Shown here in pieces: positions 9,092-17,759 of a stretch of 64,000 bases of DNA. A model generated the notes under the pieces. That model searched no databases. It was not told where the DNA came from and saw nothing but the letters and a program-made list of their open reading frames with translations. Source of the stretch: Eubacterium sp. MSJ-21 (lineage in GTDB: Bacteria; Bacillota; Clostridia; Lachnospirales; Lachnospiraceae). The number at the start of each line of letters is the position of its first letter. Within the stretch, counting starts at the first letter, position 1. The stretch covers positions 248,001-312,000 of the forward strand of contig NZ_JAHLPZ010000001.1 of NCBI RefSeq assembly GCF_018918185.1, given 5' to 3'. The position numbers and the translations under genes were made by a program.

Positions 9092-9203
9092 AGTATCACC
9101 TGCCTTGCTTATATAGTTATTGAAGTGGATCGTTCTATAATTATATCGGTCATAGGACAAAAAAACAAGTAAAATAGCAAACGATTTATAAAGGAGCAAC
9201 AGC

Positions 9204-10337
9204 ATGAGTTACAAATTGATTACCAAAGATGGAAGCGCCAAGCGTGGCGAATTTACGACACCGCATGGCGTAATCCAGACGCCGGTCTTTATGAATGTCG
9301 GCACAGCAGCTGCAATCAAGGGTGCAGTTTCAACCGAGGATCTGCAGACAATCGGAACACAGGTTGAACTGTCGAACACCTATCATCTGCATGTAAGACC
9401 AGGTGATGAGGTTGTGAAAAAACTTGGCGGACTACACAAGTTTATGGTGTGGGACAAGCCAATCCTGACAGATTCCGGTGGATTTCAGGTGTTCTCACTT
9501 GCCGGACTCAGAAAGATTAAAGAAGAAGGTGTGACATTTCATTCGCATGTCGATGGACGTCTCATATTTATGGGACCAGAGGAGAGCATGCAGATTCAAT
9601 CGAATCTTGCATCTACGATTGCAATGGCATTTGATGAATGTGCACCGGCAAAGGCAGACCGGTCCTACATCCAGCCATCGGTAGACCGTACAACACGCTG
9701 GTTAGAGCGGTGCAAGCGGGAGATGCAGAGGCTGAATAGCCTGGAGGATACAATCAACAAACAACAGATGTTATTCGGCATCAATCAGGGTGGTGTTATA
9801 GATGATATCCGCATCGAGCATGCGAAGCGGATTGCAGACATGGATTTAGATGGTTATGCAATCGGCGGGCTGGCAGTTGGAGAGACACATGCAGAGATGT
9901 ATCGGATTATCGAGTCGGTTATTCCGTATCTGCCGGAGAACAAGCCAACCTATCTGATGGGCGTTGGTACACCGGCGAATATACTGGAAGCTGTAGAGCG
10001 TGGGGTTGATTTCTTTGATTGTGTATATCCATCCCGGAATGGCAGACATGGTCATGTATATACAAACCATGGTAAGCTGAATCTGTTCAATGCAAAATAT
10101 GAACTGGATGAGCGTCCGATCGAGGAAGGCTGTGGATGCCCGGCGTGCAAGAAGTATTCGAGAGCCTATATCCGCCATCTGCTCAAAGCAAAGGAAATGC
10201 TTGGAATGAGATTTTGCGTCTTGCATAATTTATATTTTTATAATAATATGATGAGTGAGATTCGGGAGGCAATCGAAGAACATCGTTATAGTGAATATAA
10301 ACGACAGAAATTAGAAGGCTTTCAAAATCAAGAATAA
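9204..10337 (+). CDS. tgt: tRNA-guanine transglycosylase
   Basis: A 377-residue enzyme that exchanges guanine 34 in tRNAs with GUN anticodons for a queuosine precursor. Visible features are the substrate site DSGGFQVFSL, the catalytic region DCVYPSRNGRHG, the GGLAVGE loop, and the zinc site CGCPACKKYSRAYIRHL with a further histidine (VLHNLYFYNN). The length matches bacterial Tgt. AAGGAGC lies upstream of the ATG. It is followed by yajC after 19 bp, the common Firmicutes order, so both are probably co-transcribed. Confidence 0.97.
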   Translation: MSYKLITKDGSAKRGEFTTPHGVIQTPVFMNVGTAAAIKGAVSTEDLQTIGTQVELSNTYHLHVRPGDEVVKKLGGLHKFMVWDKPILTDSGGFQVFSLAGLRKIKEEGVTFHSHVDGRLIFMGPEESMQIQSNLASTIAMAFDECAPAKADRSYIQPSVDRTTRWLERCKREMQRLNSLEDTINKQQMLFGINQGGVIDDIRIEHAKRIADMDLDGYAIGGLAVGETHAEMYRIIESVIPYLPENKPTYLMGVGTPANILEAVERGVDFFDCVYPSRNGRHGHVYTNHGKLNLFNAKYELDERPIEEGCGCPACKKYSRAYIRHLLKAKEMLGMRFCVLHNLYFYNNMMSEIREAIEEHRYSEYKRQKLEGFQNQE

Positions 10338-10356
10338 ATAAAAGGAGTTTTAAGAC

Positions 10357-10770
10357 ATGTTATTAACATTACTGGAATCAACAGCAACAACTGCAAAGCA
10401 GCCAAGTGGACTGTTCTGGGTCATCTACATTGTAATCTTAGTCGGATTCATGTGGTTACTGATCATCCGCCCACAGAAGAAGCAGAAGAAACAGATGGAA
10501 GATCTGCACAAGGCAATGGAACCGGGCGATAACATCATGACCACCGGTGGTTTCTATGGTACAATCCTTGATATTGTGGATGATACAACGGTTATCGTAG
10601 AGTTCGGTAACAATAAGAACTGCCGTATTCCAATGCATAAGAATGCAATCGCTGAGATTGAAAAAGCAGGTTCTGCAGTCGTAAAGGATGAGGAAGAGGA
10701 TACACCGGTAAAGGACGAGAAAAAGGAAGACAAAAAAGCAGATAAGAAGCTTGGAAAGACAAAGGAATAA
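10357..10770 (+). CDS. yajC: Preprotein translocase accessory subunit YajC
   Basis: A 137-residue protein with one N-terminal membrane helix (about residues 20-42), the signature IIRPQKKQKKQ, and the YajC core with TTGGFYGTI. It belongs to the SecDF-YajC complex that assists SecYEG. The C-terminus is a long charged lysine/glutamate tail (from about residue 105), longer than in E. coli. GGAGTTT precedes the ATG. secDF does not follow; the next gene begins a different operon. Confidence 0.93.
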   Translation: MLLTLLESTATTAKQPSGLFWVIYIVILVGFMWLLIIRPQKKQKKQMEDLHKAMEPGDNIMTTGGFYGTILDIVDDTTVIVEFGNNKNCRIPMHKNAIAEIEKAGSAVVKDEEEDTPVKDEKKEDKKADKKLGKTKE

Positions 10771-10939
10771 TCCTGTTTTGCCGCGGGAAATGCAGGCATT
10801 TGCCATGTTTGCATATTCTACAAAAAAAGACAAAAAAGGTGTAGACGAAATTATGACTTTGTGAGAAAATATAGTTGATGGTGTTTTGTATGTAAGAAAC
10901 ATCTCTCTATAAAATTTTAATATTGAAAGGAGTTCCACA
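10771..10939. other. Intergenic stretch between yajC and the NifU-like gene
   Basis: 169 bp with no open frame of interest and no clean terminator. It is AT-rich toward the right end, where TATAGTTGATG-like and TATAAAAT-like hexamers could provide a promoter for the NifU-like/GGGtGRT pair; I could not choose one. GAAAGGAG just before 10940 is a strong ribosome binding site. Confidence 0.4.
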
Positions 10940-11632
10940 ATGATTTACACGAAGGAAGTTGAAAACATGTGCCCAGTAGCCAAGGGCGCAAAGCATGAGC
11001 CAGCTCCTATTCCTGAAGAAGGAAAGTGGGTACACTCAAAGAAGATTGAAGATATCTCTGGTTTTACACATGGTGTTGGCTGGTGCGCACCACAGCAGGG
11101 TGCTTGTAAACTTTCACTGAACGTTAAGGATGGCGTAATTGAAGAGGCTTTGGTTGAGACAATCGGTTGTTCCGGTATGACACATTCTGCAGCTATGGCA
11201 GCAGAGGTTCTGCAGGGTAAGACAATCCTTGAGGCTCTGAACACAGACCTTGTATGTGATGCTATCAATACAGCTATGAGAGAGCTGTTCCTTCAGATTG
11301 TTTATGGTCGTACACAGAGTGCTTTCTCTGATGACGGTCTTGCAGTTGGAGCAGGTCTTGAGGATCTTGGTAAGGGTCTTCGTTCTCAGGTTGGTACAAT
11401 GTACGCAACAAAGGAGAAGGGTGTTCGTTACCTTGAGATGGCTGAGGGCTATGTAACAGGTATTGCACTTGATGCAGACAACGAAGTAATCGGATACCAG
11501 TTCGTTTCTCTTGGAAAGATGACAGACTTCATTAAGAAGGGTGATGATCCGAACACAGCATGGGAGAAGGCAAAGGGTCAGTATGGCCGTGTTGCTGATG
11601 CAGTGAAGATTATCGATCCTAGACAGGAATAA
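10940..11632 (+). CDS. NifU-like iron-sulfur scaffold protein paired with GGGtGRT
   Basis: A 230-residue protein annotated in related bacteria as an iron-sulfur cluster assembly scaffold of the NifU N-terminal type. Potential ligands are Cys in GWCAPQQGACK (about residues 49-55), ETIGCSGM (about 74) and LVCDA. A stretch after residue 150 is not found in ordinary IscU. It is followed 19 bp later by the GGGtGRT gene, its usual partner. Both genes use GCT, GGT and CTT codons more than their neighbours, which suggests high expression. Whether it assembles a cluster for the partner is inference. Confidence 0.85.
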   Translation: MIYTKEVENMCPVAKGAKHEPAPIPEEGKWVHSKKIEDISGFTHGVGWCAPQQGACKLSLNVKDGVIEEALVETIGCSGMTHSAAMAAEVLQGKTILEALNTDLVCDAINTAMRELFLQIVYGRTQSAFSDDGLAVGAGLEDLGKGLRSQVGTMYATKEKGVRYLEMAEGYVTGIALDADNEVIGYQFVSLGKMTDFIKKGDDPNTAWEKAKGQYGRVADAVKIIDPRQE

Positions 11633-11651
11633 GAGGAAAGGAGAAACGACA

Positions 11652-12662
11652 ATGGCTTTATTTGAATCATATGAAAGAAGAATTGACCAGATTAACGCTG
11701 TATTGAACAGCTATGGTATCAGCTCTATTGAAGAAGCTGAGAAGATTACAAAGGACGCTGGACTTGATGTTTACGATCAGGTTAAGAAGATTCAGCCAAT
11801 TTGTTTTGAGAATGCTTGCTGGGCTTACACAGTTGGTGCAGCAATCGCAATTAAGAAGGGTTGCAGAAGAGCAGCAGATGCTGCAGCAGCAATCGGTGAA
11901 GGACTTCAGTCTTTCTGTATCCCGGGTTCTGTTGCTGATCACCGTAAGGTAGGTCTTGGACATGGTAACCTTGGTAAGATGCTCCTTGAGGAAGAAACAG
12001 AGTGCTTCTGTTTCCTTGCAGGACATGAGTCATTCGCAGCTGCTGAGGGTGCAATCGGTATCGCAGAGAAGGCTAACAAGGTACGTCAGAAGCCACTTCG
12101 TGTTATCTTGAATGGTCTTGGTAAGGATGCAGCTCAGATTATCTCACGTATCAATGGATTTACATTTGTTGAGACAAAGTACGATTATAAGGCAGCTAAG
12201 CTGAACGTAGTATATGAGAAGCCATACTCAACAGGTCTTCGTGCAACTGTTAAGTGTTACGGTGCTGACGATGTTCAGGAAGGTGTTGCAATCATGCATC
12301 ATGAGAACGTTGGTGTATCTATCACAGGTAACTCAACAAACCCAACACGTTTCCAGCATCCGGTAGCAGGTACATACAAGAAGGAATGTATCGAGCAGGG
12401 TAAGAAGTACTTCTCCGTAGCATCCGGTGGTGGTACAGGTCGTACACTTCACCCAGATAACATGGCAGCAGGTCCTGCTTCTTATGGTATGACAGATACT
12501 ATGGGACGTATGCACAGTGATGCACAGTTCGCAGGTTCTTCATCTGTACCAGCTCACGTAGAGATGATGGGTCTGATCGGTATGGGTAACAACCCTATGG
12601 TTGGTGCTACTGTTGCAGTCGCAGTTTCTGTTGAGGAAGCAGCAAAGGCTGGTAAGTTCTAA
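11652..12662 (+). CDS. GGGtGRT family protein
   Basis: A 336-residue soluble protein carrying the motif SVASGGGTGRTLHPDN (about residues 256-271) that names the family, and a conserved end rich in glycine and methionine (SSSVPAHVEMMGLIGMG). The family is widespread in anaerobes and nearly always next to a NifU-like scaffold, but its reaction is not established. Ribosome binding site AGGAAAGGAG is strong, and codon use is biased as in the upstream gene. Alanine-rich helices near residues 60-80 and 130-140 are soluble in character. Confidence 0.9.
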   Translation: MALFESYERRIDQINAVLNSYGISSIEEAEKITKDAGLDVYDQVKKIQPICFENACWAYTVGAAIAIKKGCRRAADAAAAIGEGLQSFCIPGSVADHRKVGLGHGNLGKMLLEEETECFCFLAGHESFAAAEGAIGIAEKANKVRQKPLRVILNGLGKDAAQIISRINGFTFVETKYDYKAAKLNVVYEKPYSTGLRATVKCYGADDVQEGVAIMHHENVGVSITGNSTNPTRFQHPVAGTYKKECIEQGKKYFSVASGGGTGRTLHPDNMAAGPASYGMTDTMGRMHSDAQFAGSSSVPAHVEMMGLIGMGNNPMVGATVAVAVSVEEAAKAGKF

Positions 12663-12731
12663 GAAAATGGCGTAAATGCTAGATTTTTAGAAGTAGTCAA
12701 AAGTGATAAAAAGTGGTAAAATGTACATCGT

Positions 12732-12773
12732 TTGACACCTATTTGACACTTAATTGACACATCAACTTGACAC
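12732..12773 (+). repeat. Four TTGACAC repeats at helical spacing
   Basis: The heptamer TTGACAC begins at 12732, 12743, 12754 and 12767, that is at 11, 11 and 13 bp spacing, so the copies lie roughly on one face of the helix. Such arrays are typical binding sites of an oligomeric DNA-binding protein; integrase arm sites are one possibility. They lie beside a gene remnant and a terminator, 70 bp after the GGGtGRT stop. Confidence 0.6.
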
Positions 12774-12791
12774 ACAAATAGTCAAATATAT

Positions 12792-12825
12792 GGGAACCTT
12801 TCTTAAATGATTGGTTCCCTTTTTA
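12792..12825 (+). terminator. Terminator after the GGGtGRT operon
   Basis: GGGAACC (12792-12798) and GGTTCCC (12813-12819) form a 7-bp stem with a 14-nt loop followed by T5. It can end the plus-strand transcript. The minus-strand gene remnant next to it ends inside the T tail. Confidence 0.65.
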
Positions 12826-12930
12826 TTGCATTTTTTCTAAGTCTTTTCTAAGCCATTCCACATCTCTCTCTGTATAAGTGGATTCGGTTATATCTTGTAT
12901 ATTATTTTCCACAAAATGTAAATCTGGGCT
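12823..12930 (-). pseudogene. C-terminal remnant of an unknown gene
   Basis: Thirty-four codons are open on the minus strand and end at 12823 with TERDVEWLRKDLEKMQ, which has the composition of a real protein end (an amphipathic helix). No proper start exists; upstream (rightward) the frame runs into the repeat starting at 12934. With the TTGACAC array and the terminator it looks like the leftover of a departed or decayed element. The family is not identifiable. Confidence 0.35.
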
Positions 12931-12933
12931 CGC

Positions 12934-13127
12934 GGGAGAGAAATTAAGCGGAAAAACCCACGGTGTGGGCGTAGACAGAGAAAAGCAAGCAGAAAACCCC
13001 AAACCGGAAACTAATCGGAAAGATACGGAGATGAAACTGGGTGTGAGGGAGAGAAATTAAGGGGAAAAACCCACGGCGTGGGCGTAGACAGAGAAAAGCA
13101 AGCAGAAAACCCAAACAGGAAATTAAT
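12934..13127. repeat. Direct repeat, two copies of about 81 bp
   Basis: Copy 1 (12934-13015) and copy 2 (13047-13127) start with GGGAGAGAAATTAAG and run through CCCACGG, GTGGGCGTAGACAGAG and CAAGCAGAAAACCC. They are offset by 113 bp and differ at a handful of positions. The 31 bp between them is unrelated. No gene is supported in 12931-13272; the repeats may be a decaying tandem array or an untranslated structured RNA. Confidence 0.7.
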
Positions 13128-13272
13128 ATAGTAAATATCTGGAAATCAGGGTTGAAATCATATCCATGACAGAAGAAAATTACACATTGTTATTTCCATA
13201 TATGTATGATAATGTTAAAATGAATGAAAGAATTTTGCAACAATCCTTTGTATATTTGTGAGGAGGAAAAAT

Positions 13273-13983
13273 ATGTCATTAAAGTTAAAAGATGAGGATT
13301 CCACAAAACGCATGAAAGACCTACAGGAAGAATTAAAAGATTCTTCACTGGGGGAATTCAGCGATTTAGAACAGGATCCATATGTGATTGAAACAACAAG
13401 GACAACTCCGATTGAACGTCCGGAGTATTATACGGATAGAAAATCTGTATATGAGCCTGCAGGAAATCCATATATTTTGTCAGAGGAAAAACAAGCGCGG
13501 ATCTTTGGAGAAGATTTAGGAGACAAAGAAATAAGAAAAAAGTCTGTCCGTAAGGAAGTGATGATAGTTATGTTTGTCGGACTGGCTTTGCTGTTTGCGG
13601 GACTTGCGGCATATGTACATAATGATCTGTTTTTAAGAAAAGCTGAGACCGTACCAGGTATTGTAACAGAAAAACGTATGCATAGAAATCATGCAACTTG
13701 CACCATCTTTGTGGATTATGAAGTAGATGGAAAAACATATAATGAGATATATGTGGGTGATGGACATGATATGCAGATAGGGCAGAAGGTAACGGTATAT
13801 TATAATCCGGAGAAACCAACCAAAATAACGGATGGAAGGAAAATCCCGACAATGTCTGTCTATCTTGTTATAATAGGAGGGGCTTTGTTCCTGATAGGCG
13901 GCTATCTCGTATTCTGGATGAACCAGAATCCTGACAAGGGAATTGAGATTTATAACAGGATATTCAAGAAGCGTGACAAATAA
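13273..13983 (+). CDS. DUF3592 membrane protein
   Basis: A 236-residue protein with a charged, soluble N-terminal 100 residues, a membrane helix at about residues 100-118, a DUF3592 domain (VPGIVTEKRMHRNHATC to VTVYYNPEKPTKI) and a second helix near residues 200-220. DUF3592 is a small beta domain of unknown role in membrane proteins. ATG 13273 has AGGAGG six bases upstream and is preferred to the in-frame GTG at 13258. The gene stands alone between repeat-rich and remnant-rich stretches. Confidence 0.7.
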   Translation: MSLKLKDEDSTKRMKDLQEELKDSSLGEFSDLEQDPYVIETTRTTPIERPEYYTDRKSVYEPAGNPYILSEEKQARIFGEDLGDKEIRKKSVRKEVMIVMFVGLALLFAGLAAYVHNDLFLRKAETVPGIVTEKRMHRNHATCTIFVDYEVDGKTYNEIYVGDGHDMQIGQKVTVYYNPEKPTKITDGRKIPTMSVYLVIIGGALFLIGGYLVFWMNQNPDKGIEIYNRIFKKRDK

Positions 13984-14003
13984 ACAGAATCTGTGTGTAA
14001 TAG

Positions 14004-14228
14004 AAGAAGTTTTGTAAAACTTTAAACTATAAGTACATAGATAAAGAAAAATCTGATGTGGATATCCGGGAAATTGTGCTGAATACAAAACCGGACATCC
14101 TGCTTGGAAATGATTTTGATGCTGTGGTGGATGTACCGACAGATACAACGATTTATTCATTTAATAAGATGCTACAGCTGCTTTCTTCGAACAATCGATT
14201 CCTTAATGAATATTGCATAATTGTATAG
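14004..14228 (+). pseudogene. Open coding-like remnant without a start
   Basis: After a stop at 14001 the frame stays open for 74 codons to TAG 14226. The translation looks protein-like (DIREIVLNTKPDILLGND, then YSFNKMLQLLSSNNRFLNEY), while no ATG, GTG or TTG with a ribosome binding site precedes it. It is probably the 3' part of a lost gene. I do not recognise the family. The rest of 13984-14384 shows only the flotillin ribosome binding site region. Confidence 0.4.
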
Positions 14229-14384
14229 AAAATGTACCAAAAATGCAGAAAAATGTAATAGTGATTTTCAGACATACATGGTACAATATTGAGTGGATGC
14301 AGGAATGTGAATTTTGCACCAAAGAAAATATGCGATTGGAGTCGCATAGCAATCAATTAACTTGTTGTTAGGGAGGGTTTACGT

Positions 14385-15896
14385 ATGAATGGTTCAACAA
14401 TTGCAATTATTATTATCATTGTGGCATTATTGGTAATCCTATTTACCAGTTATGTCAAATCACCACCGGATAAGGCGTATATTATTTCCGGTTTAAGAAA
14501 GACACCGAAGATTCTGATTGGTAAAGCTGGTTTGAAGCTTCCGTTCTTCGAGCGGAAGGATGAGCTTCTGATCAAGCAGATCAGTATCGATATCAAGACG
14601 GGCGATTATGTTCCGACACTGGATTTCATCGGTGTGAACATTGATGCGGTTGCGAAGGTTAAGATCCGTACGGATGAAGAAGGTATCCAGCTTGCCATGA
14701 AGAACTTCCTGAATATGAAGGAACCGCAGATTATGGAAGCACTGGTGGATTCTCTGCAGGGTAATATGCGTGAGATCATCGGTACGATCAGTCTGAAGGA
14801 TTTGTGTAACGATCGTAAGTCCTTCGGTGATCAGGTGCAGGAGAAGGCACAGGTGGATATGAACCGTCTGGGTATTGAGATTATTTCCTGCAACATCCAG
14901 CACGTAGAGGATCAGAATGACCTGATTATCGCACTTGGTCAGGATAATATGGCAGCGATTCAGAAGAATGCAAGTATCGCCAAGGCAAACGCAGACCGTG
15001 ATGTAGCGATCGCACAGGCGCAGGCGAGAAAAGAAGCGAACGATGCGAAGGTATTATCCGATACGGAAATTGCTGTTAAGCAGAATGAGCTGTCAATCAA
15101 GAAGGCAGAATTAAAGACAATCGAAGATACGAAGAATGCGGAAGCAGATGCAGCTTACGAGATTCAGAAGGAAGCACAGCGTAAGACAATCGAGGTTACA
15201 AAGACCGAGGCAGATATCGCACGTCAGGAGAAGGAAGTTGACCTGAAGAAGAAGGAAGCTGAGGTTATGGAGCAGTCTCTGGATGCGGATATCCGTAAGA
15301 AAGCGGAGGCAGACAAGTTCGCAAGACAGCAGCAGGCAGATGCAGAGCTCTATAAGCGTCAGAGAAATGCTGAGGCAGATAAGTTCGAGAAGCAGCAGGA
15401 AGCCGAAGCGAAGAAGGCACAGGCAGAAGCAGAGCTTTTCGCAAAGCAGCAGGAGGCGGAAGGTATCCGTGCTGTCGGTGAGGCAGAGGCGAAGGCAATC
15501 GAGGCAAAGGGTCTTGCAGAGGCAGAAGCCTTAGAGAAGAAAGCCGAAGCGATGAAGAAATATGGACAGGCAGCCATGATGGAAATGATCGTGAAGGCAT
15601 TGCCGGAGATGGCAAAGGCAATCGCAGAGCCACTCTCTACGATCGACAAGGTTACGATCATTGACGGTAACGGCGAGGGTTCCGGTGTTGGTTCAATGGG
15701 GTCGTATGTGCCACAGGTACTTGCGAAGACGATGGAGTCTGTGAAGGAAGTCACCGGTATCGATATCGCAGATATTATGCGTGCTAGTACATACGATGCG
15801 AAGGTTAACAAGAATGTGAACATCACAGGCTTGGACGGAATCAAGGTAGAAGCTCCTGCAGATGCGGTAACTTCCGCGGAAGCAACTGTGGAGTAA
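14385..15896 (+). CDS. Flotillin-like SPFH/Band 7 protein
   Basis: A 503-residue flotillin relative: an N-terminal membrane anchor (about residues 4-22), an SPFH domain to about residue 190, then a long alanine/glutamate/lysine-rich coiled coil (about 190-400; repeated EAEA and KKAEA segments) and a tail after residue 440. Bacterial FloT/YqiK proteins scaffold functional membrane microdomains. The start has GGGAGGG upstream. It is a single gene closed by its own terminator; the NfeD partner often found beside floT is absent. Confidence 0.88.
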   Translation: MNGSTIAIIIIIVALLVILFTSYVKSPPDKAYIISGLRKTPKILIGKAGLKLPFFERKDELLIKQISIDIKTGDYVPTLDFIGVNIDAVAKVKIRTDEEGIQLAMKNFLNMKEPQIMEALVDSLQGNMREIIGTISLKDLCNDRKSFGDQVQEKAQVDMNRLGIEIISCNIQHVEDQNDLIIALGQDNMAAIQKNASIAKANADRDVAIAQAQARKEANDAKVLSDTEIAVKQNELSIKKAELKTIEDTKNAEADAAYEIQKEAQRKTIEVTKTEADIARQEKEVDLKKKEAEVMEQSLDADIRKKAEADKFARQQQADAELYKRQRNAEADKFEKQQEAEAKKAQAEAELFAKQQEAEGIRAVGEAEAKAIEAKGLAEAEALEKKAEAMKKYGQAAMMEMIVKALPEMAKAIAEPLSTIDKVTIIDGNGEGSGVGSMGSYVPQVLAKTMESVKEVTGIDIADIMRASTYDAKVNKNVNITGLDGIKVEAPADAVTSAEATVE

Positions 15897-15933
15897 GATA
15901 TTGTGTAAAACAAATAACTTTTAAGATAAAAGG

Positions 15934-15963
15934 AAAGGCACCTTAACTGGTGCCTTTCTTTTT
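15934..15963 (+). terminator. Terminator after the flotillin-like gene
   Basis: AAAGGCACC (15934-15942) pairs perfectly with GGTGCCTTT (15949-15957) across a 6-nt loop, followed by CTTTTTTT. A classical intrinsic terminator. Confidence 0.92.
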
Positions 15964-16038
15964 ATCGATACTATTTTATTCATTGTGAAAGTGAATGAAA
16001 CTTGATTCACGAAATCTTGCAGTTTTATCACGTAAAAA

Positions 16039-16109
16039 AGCAGGTAACGGGAATCGAACCCGCCTATCCAGCTTGGGAAGCTGGTGTTCTACCAATGAAC
16101 TATACCTGC
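16039..16109 (-). tRNA. tRNA-Gly, anticodon CCC
   Basis: A 71-nt cloverleaf on the minus strand. The acceptor stem is GCAGGTA with TACCTGC, the anticodon arm is CCAGC-TTCCCAA-GCTGG, and the T arm carries GGTTCGATTCC. The loop places CCC at positions 34-36, reading glycine codon GGG. CCA is not encoded; the transcript runs straight into a T6 run that can serve as terminator. It stands alone between the flotillin-like and diguanylate cyclase genes. Confidence 0.95.
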
Positions 16110-16259
16110 AATAAAATAAATATAGTACAGACAGGCGCGAAAGTCAAGCATTGGATTGCCCGGAAGAATGCAGCCAAAAAGGGTTATTGTAAATCGCGGA
16201 ATCCTATATTATAATATTTTATTATGCTGAAATCAGATCTGGAAGGAGTAAGGTAGGAA

Positions 16260-17750
16260 ATGTCTTTTAACAATAATACAAAGACAGACATTCAGATAAG
16301 AAGATTTACATTTCGGATCGTTATTGTGTTTTTGCTTGCCATTACAGTTGCAACAGGAACCATCACTTTGATACTGACAAGAAAAACCTCCCGGGAAATG
16401 AAATCAAAGGTTGTAAACCTGATACAGGCAAACACCCAATTGCAGATATCAAATCTCAATCAGTATCTGGGAAGAATCGAAGATACCGCAGCATTGCTGT
16501 TCTCGGATGATATCTATTGTGAGTATGATGCAACGAAAGAGGGGCAGGATGCATTCGAGAAGATACAGCAGGAAACAGCGATTGAAAAACGTTTGCAGGA
16601 TATTAATATTCTTCAGAATTTCTCTGATTTTGGAATTGTATACGCAGATGACTCATCGCTTGGCGCAATATCGAATACGATGCTCGAGTTGTTCCCGGAT
16701 GGTGGACTTTATGCGTATCTGGAAGGCCATATTACGGACGAGAGGAAAGAGTCCGGCTGGTTTTTCGATTTTGAGCGGTGCTATGACCGGCTGTATTACG
16801 TAAAAAAATTGAATGCGCATGCAATCATTGTGGCAGCATTTTATAGCCGGGAACTGAGCAAGTCTTTTACAGATATGGAGGATGTGCCGGGGATGCAGAG
16901 CTATCTTGTGGATTCAGACCATTCAATCGTCTATGCGGAATCAGGAGAGATACTTGGACGGAATGCAGAAGAAGTCTGGAACAGTCTGCCAGATGGATAT
17001 AGCAATTACTGGATTATAAGCGACAGGGAAGTTGTAGTAGCCGGGACCTGTAAGAACGACTGGCAGGTAATATGTGTGGCTCCGGAGAACGTGTTATTTG
17101 CGGAACAGCTTGGAATCACCCGGTTTGCTATAATTGTATATATTATTATGCTTGTGGTTGCTATGACGGCGGCAGGAATCCTGTATTCACAGGTGGCAGT
17201 AAAGGATGGCGTGCTTTCGCAGATCAGGCAGAAAGCAGATTACGATCAGCTGACAAATGTGTTGAATAAGCAATCATTCCGTGATCTGGTAGATACAAAG
17301 CTTGCACATGCAGGAGAAGGAACAAAGCATATCTGCATGATGCTGGATATGGATAATTTTAAGATGGTAAATGATACATATGGGCATCAGGAAGGAGATA
17401 AATTCCTTGAGAAATCCGTAGTAATCTTCCGGGAAAATCTTGGAACACAGGCAATCATCGGGCGTATGGGCGGAGATGAGTTTGCGGTGTACATTCCATT
17501 TGAACATGAGGAAGAGACTGTTATACGGGAGGAGGTTGCCCGGAGGCTGGATGCACTTTTGGATGCATTTCATAAGCAGTTTGATACACACTATGAATCG
17601 TGCAAAGTCTCACTTTCAGCAGGAATCTGTCTGAGAATTGCGGTAGATGGAATAAAACTTGGATTCGAGGAATCTTATCAGATGGCGGACCGTGCGCTAT
17701 ACGTATCAAAAGAAAACGGAAAACATCAATACAATTGGTATGAGGATTGA
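16260..17750 (+). CDS. Membrane diguanylate cyclase with extracytoplasmic sensor domain
   Basis: A 496-residue protein: membrane helix at about residues 20-42, an extracytoplasmic sensor region (about 43-280, of Cache-like layout), a second helix at about 282-305, then a GGDEF domain (about 325-490). The active-site motif is intact (RMGGDEFAVY), so cyclic di-GMP synthesis from two GTP is expected. An inhibitory RXXD site is not obvious. The stop codon lies 9 bp before the start of a solute-binding lipoprotein gene, so the two are translated together; that protein is a plausible ligand-binding partner for the sensor region. Confidence 0.88.
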   Translation: MSFNNNTKTDIQIRRFTFRIVIVFLLAITVATGTITLILTRKTSREMKSKVVNLIQANTQLQISNLNQYLGRIEDTAALLFSDDIYCEYDATKEGQDAFEKIQQETAIEKRLQDINILQNFSDFGIVYADDSSLGAISNTMLELFPDGGLYAYLEGHITDERKESGWFFDFERCYDRLYYVKKLNAHAIIVAAFYSRELSKSFTDMEDVPGMQSYLVDSDHSIVYAESGEILGRNAEEVWNSLPDGYSNYWIISDREVVVAGTCKNDWQVICVAPENVLFAEQLGITRFAIIVYIIMLVVAMTAAGILYSQVAVKDGVLSQIRQKADYDQLTNVLNKQSFRDLVDTKLAHAGEGTKHICMMLDMDNFKMVNDTYGHQEGDKFLEKSVVIFRENLGTQAIIGRMGGDEFAVYIPFEHEEETVIREEVARRLDALLDAFHKQFDTHYESCKVSLSAGICLRIAVDGIKLGFEESYQMADRALYVSKENGKHQYNWYED

Positions 17751-17759
17751 TTGGCAGAT

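Noticed and set aside
15359-15913. Long minus-strand frame opposite the flotillin-like coiled coil
   Set aside because: The repetitive alanine/glutamate-coding sequence keeps the reverse frames open; the product (S, F, A-rich) is a shadow.
17751-17759. TTG 17751 as start of the solute-binding lipoprotein
   Set aside because: It directly follows the cyclase stop and lacks a better ribosome binding site than the ATG at 17760; the signal peptide is complete without it.
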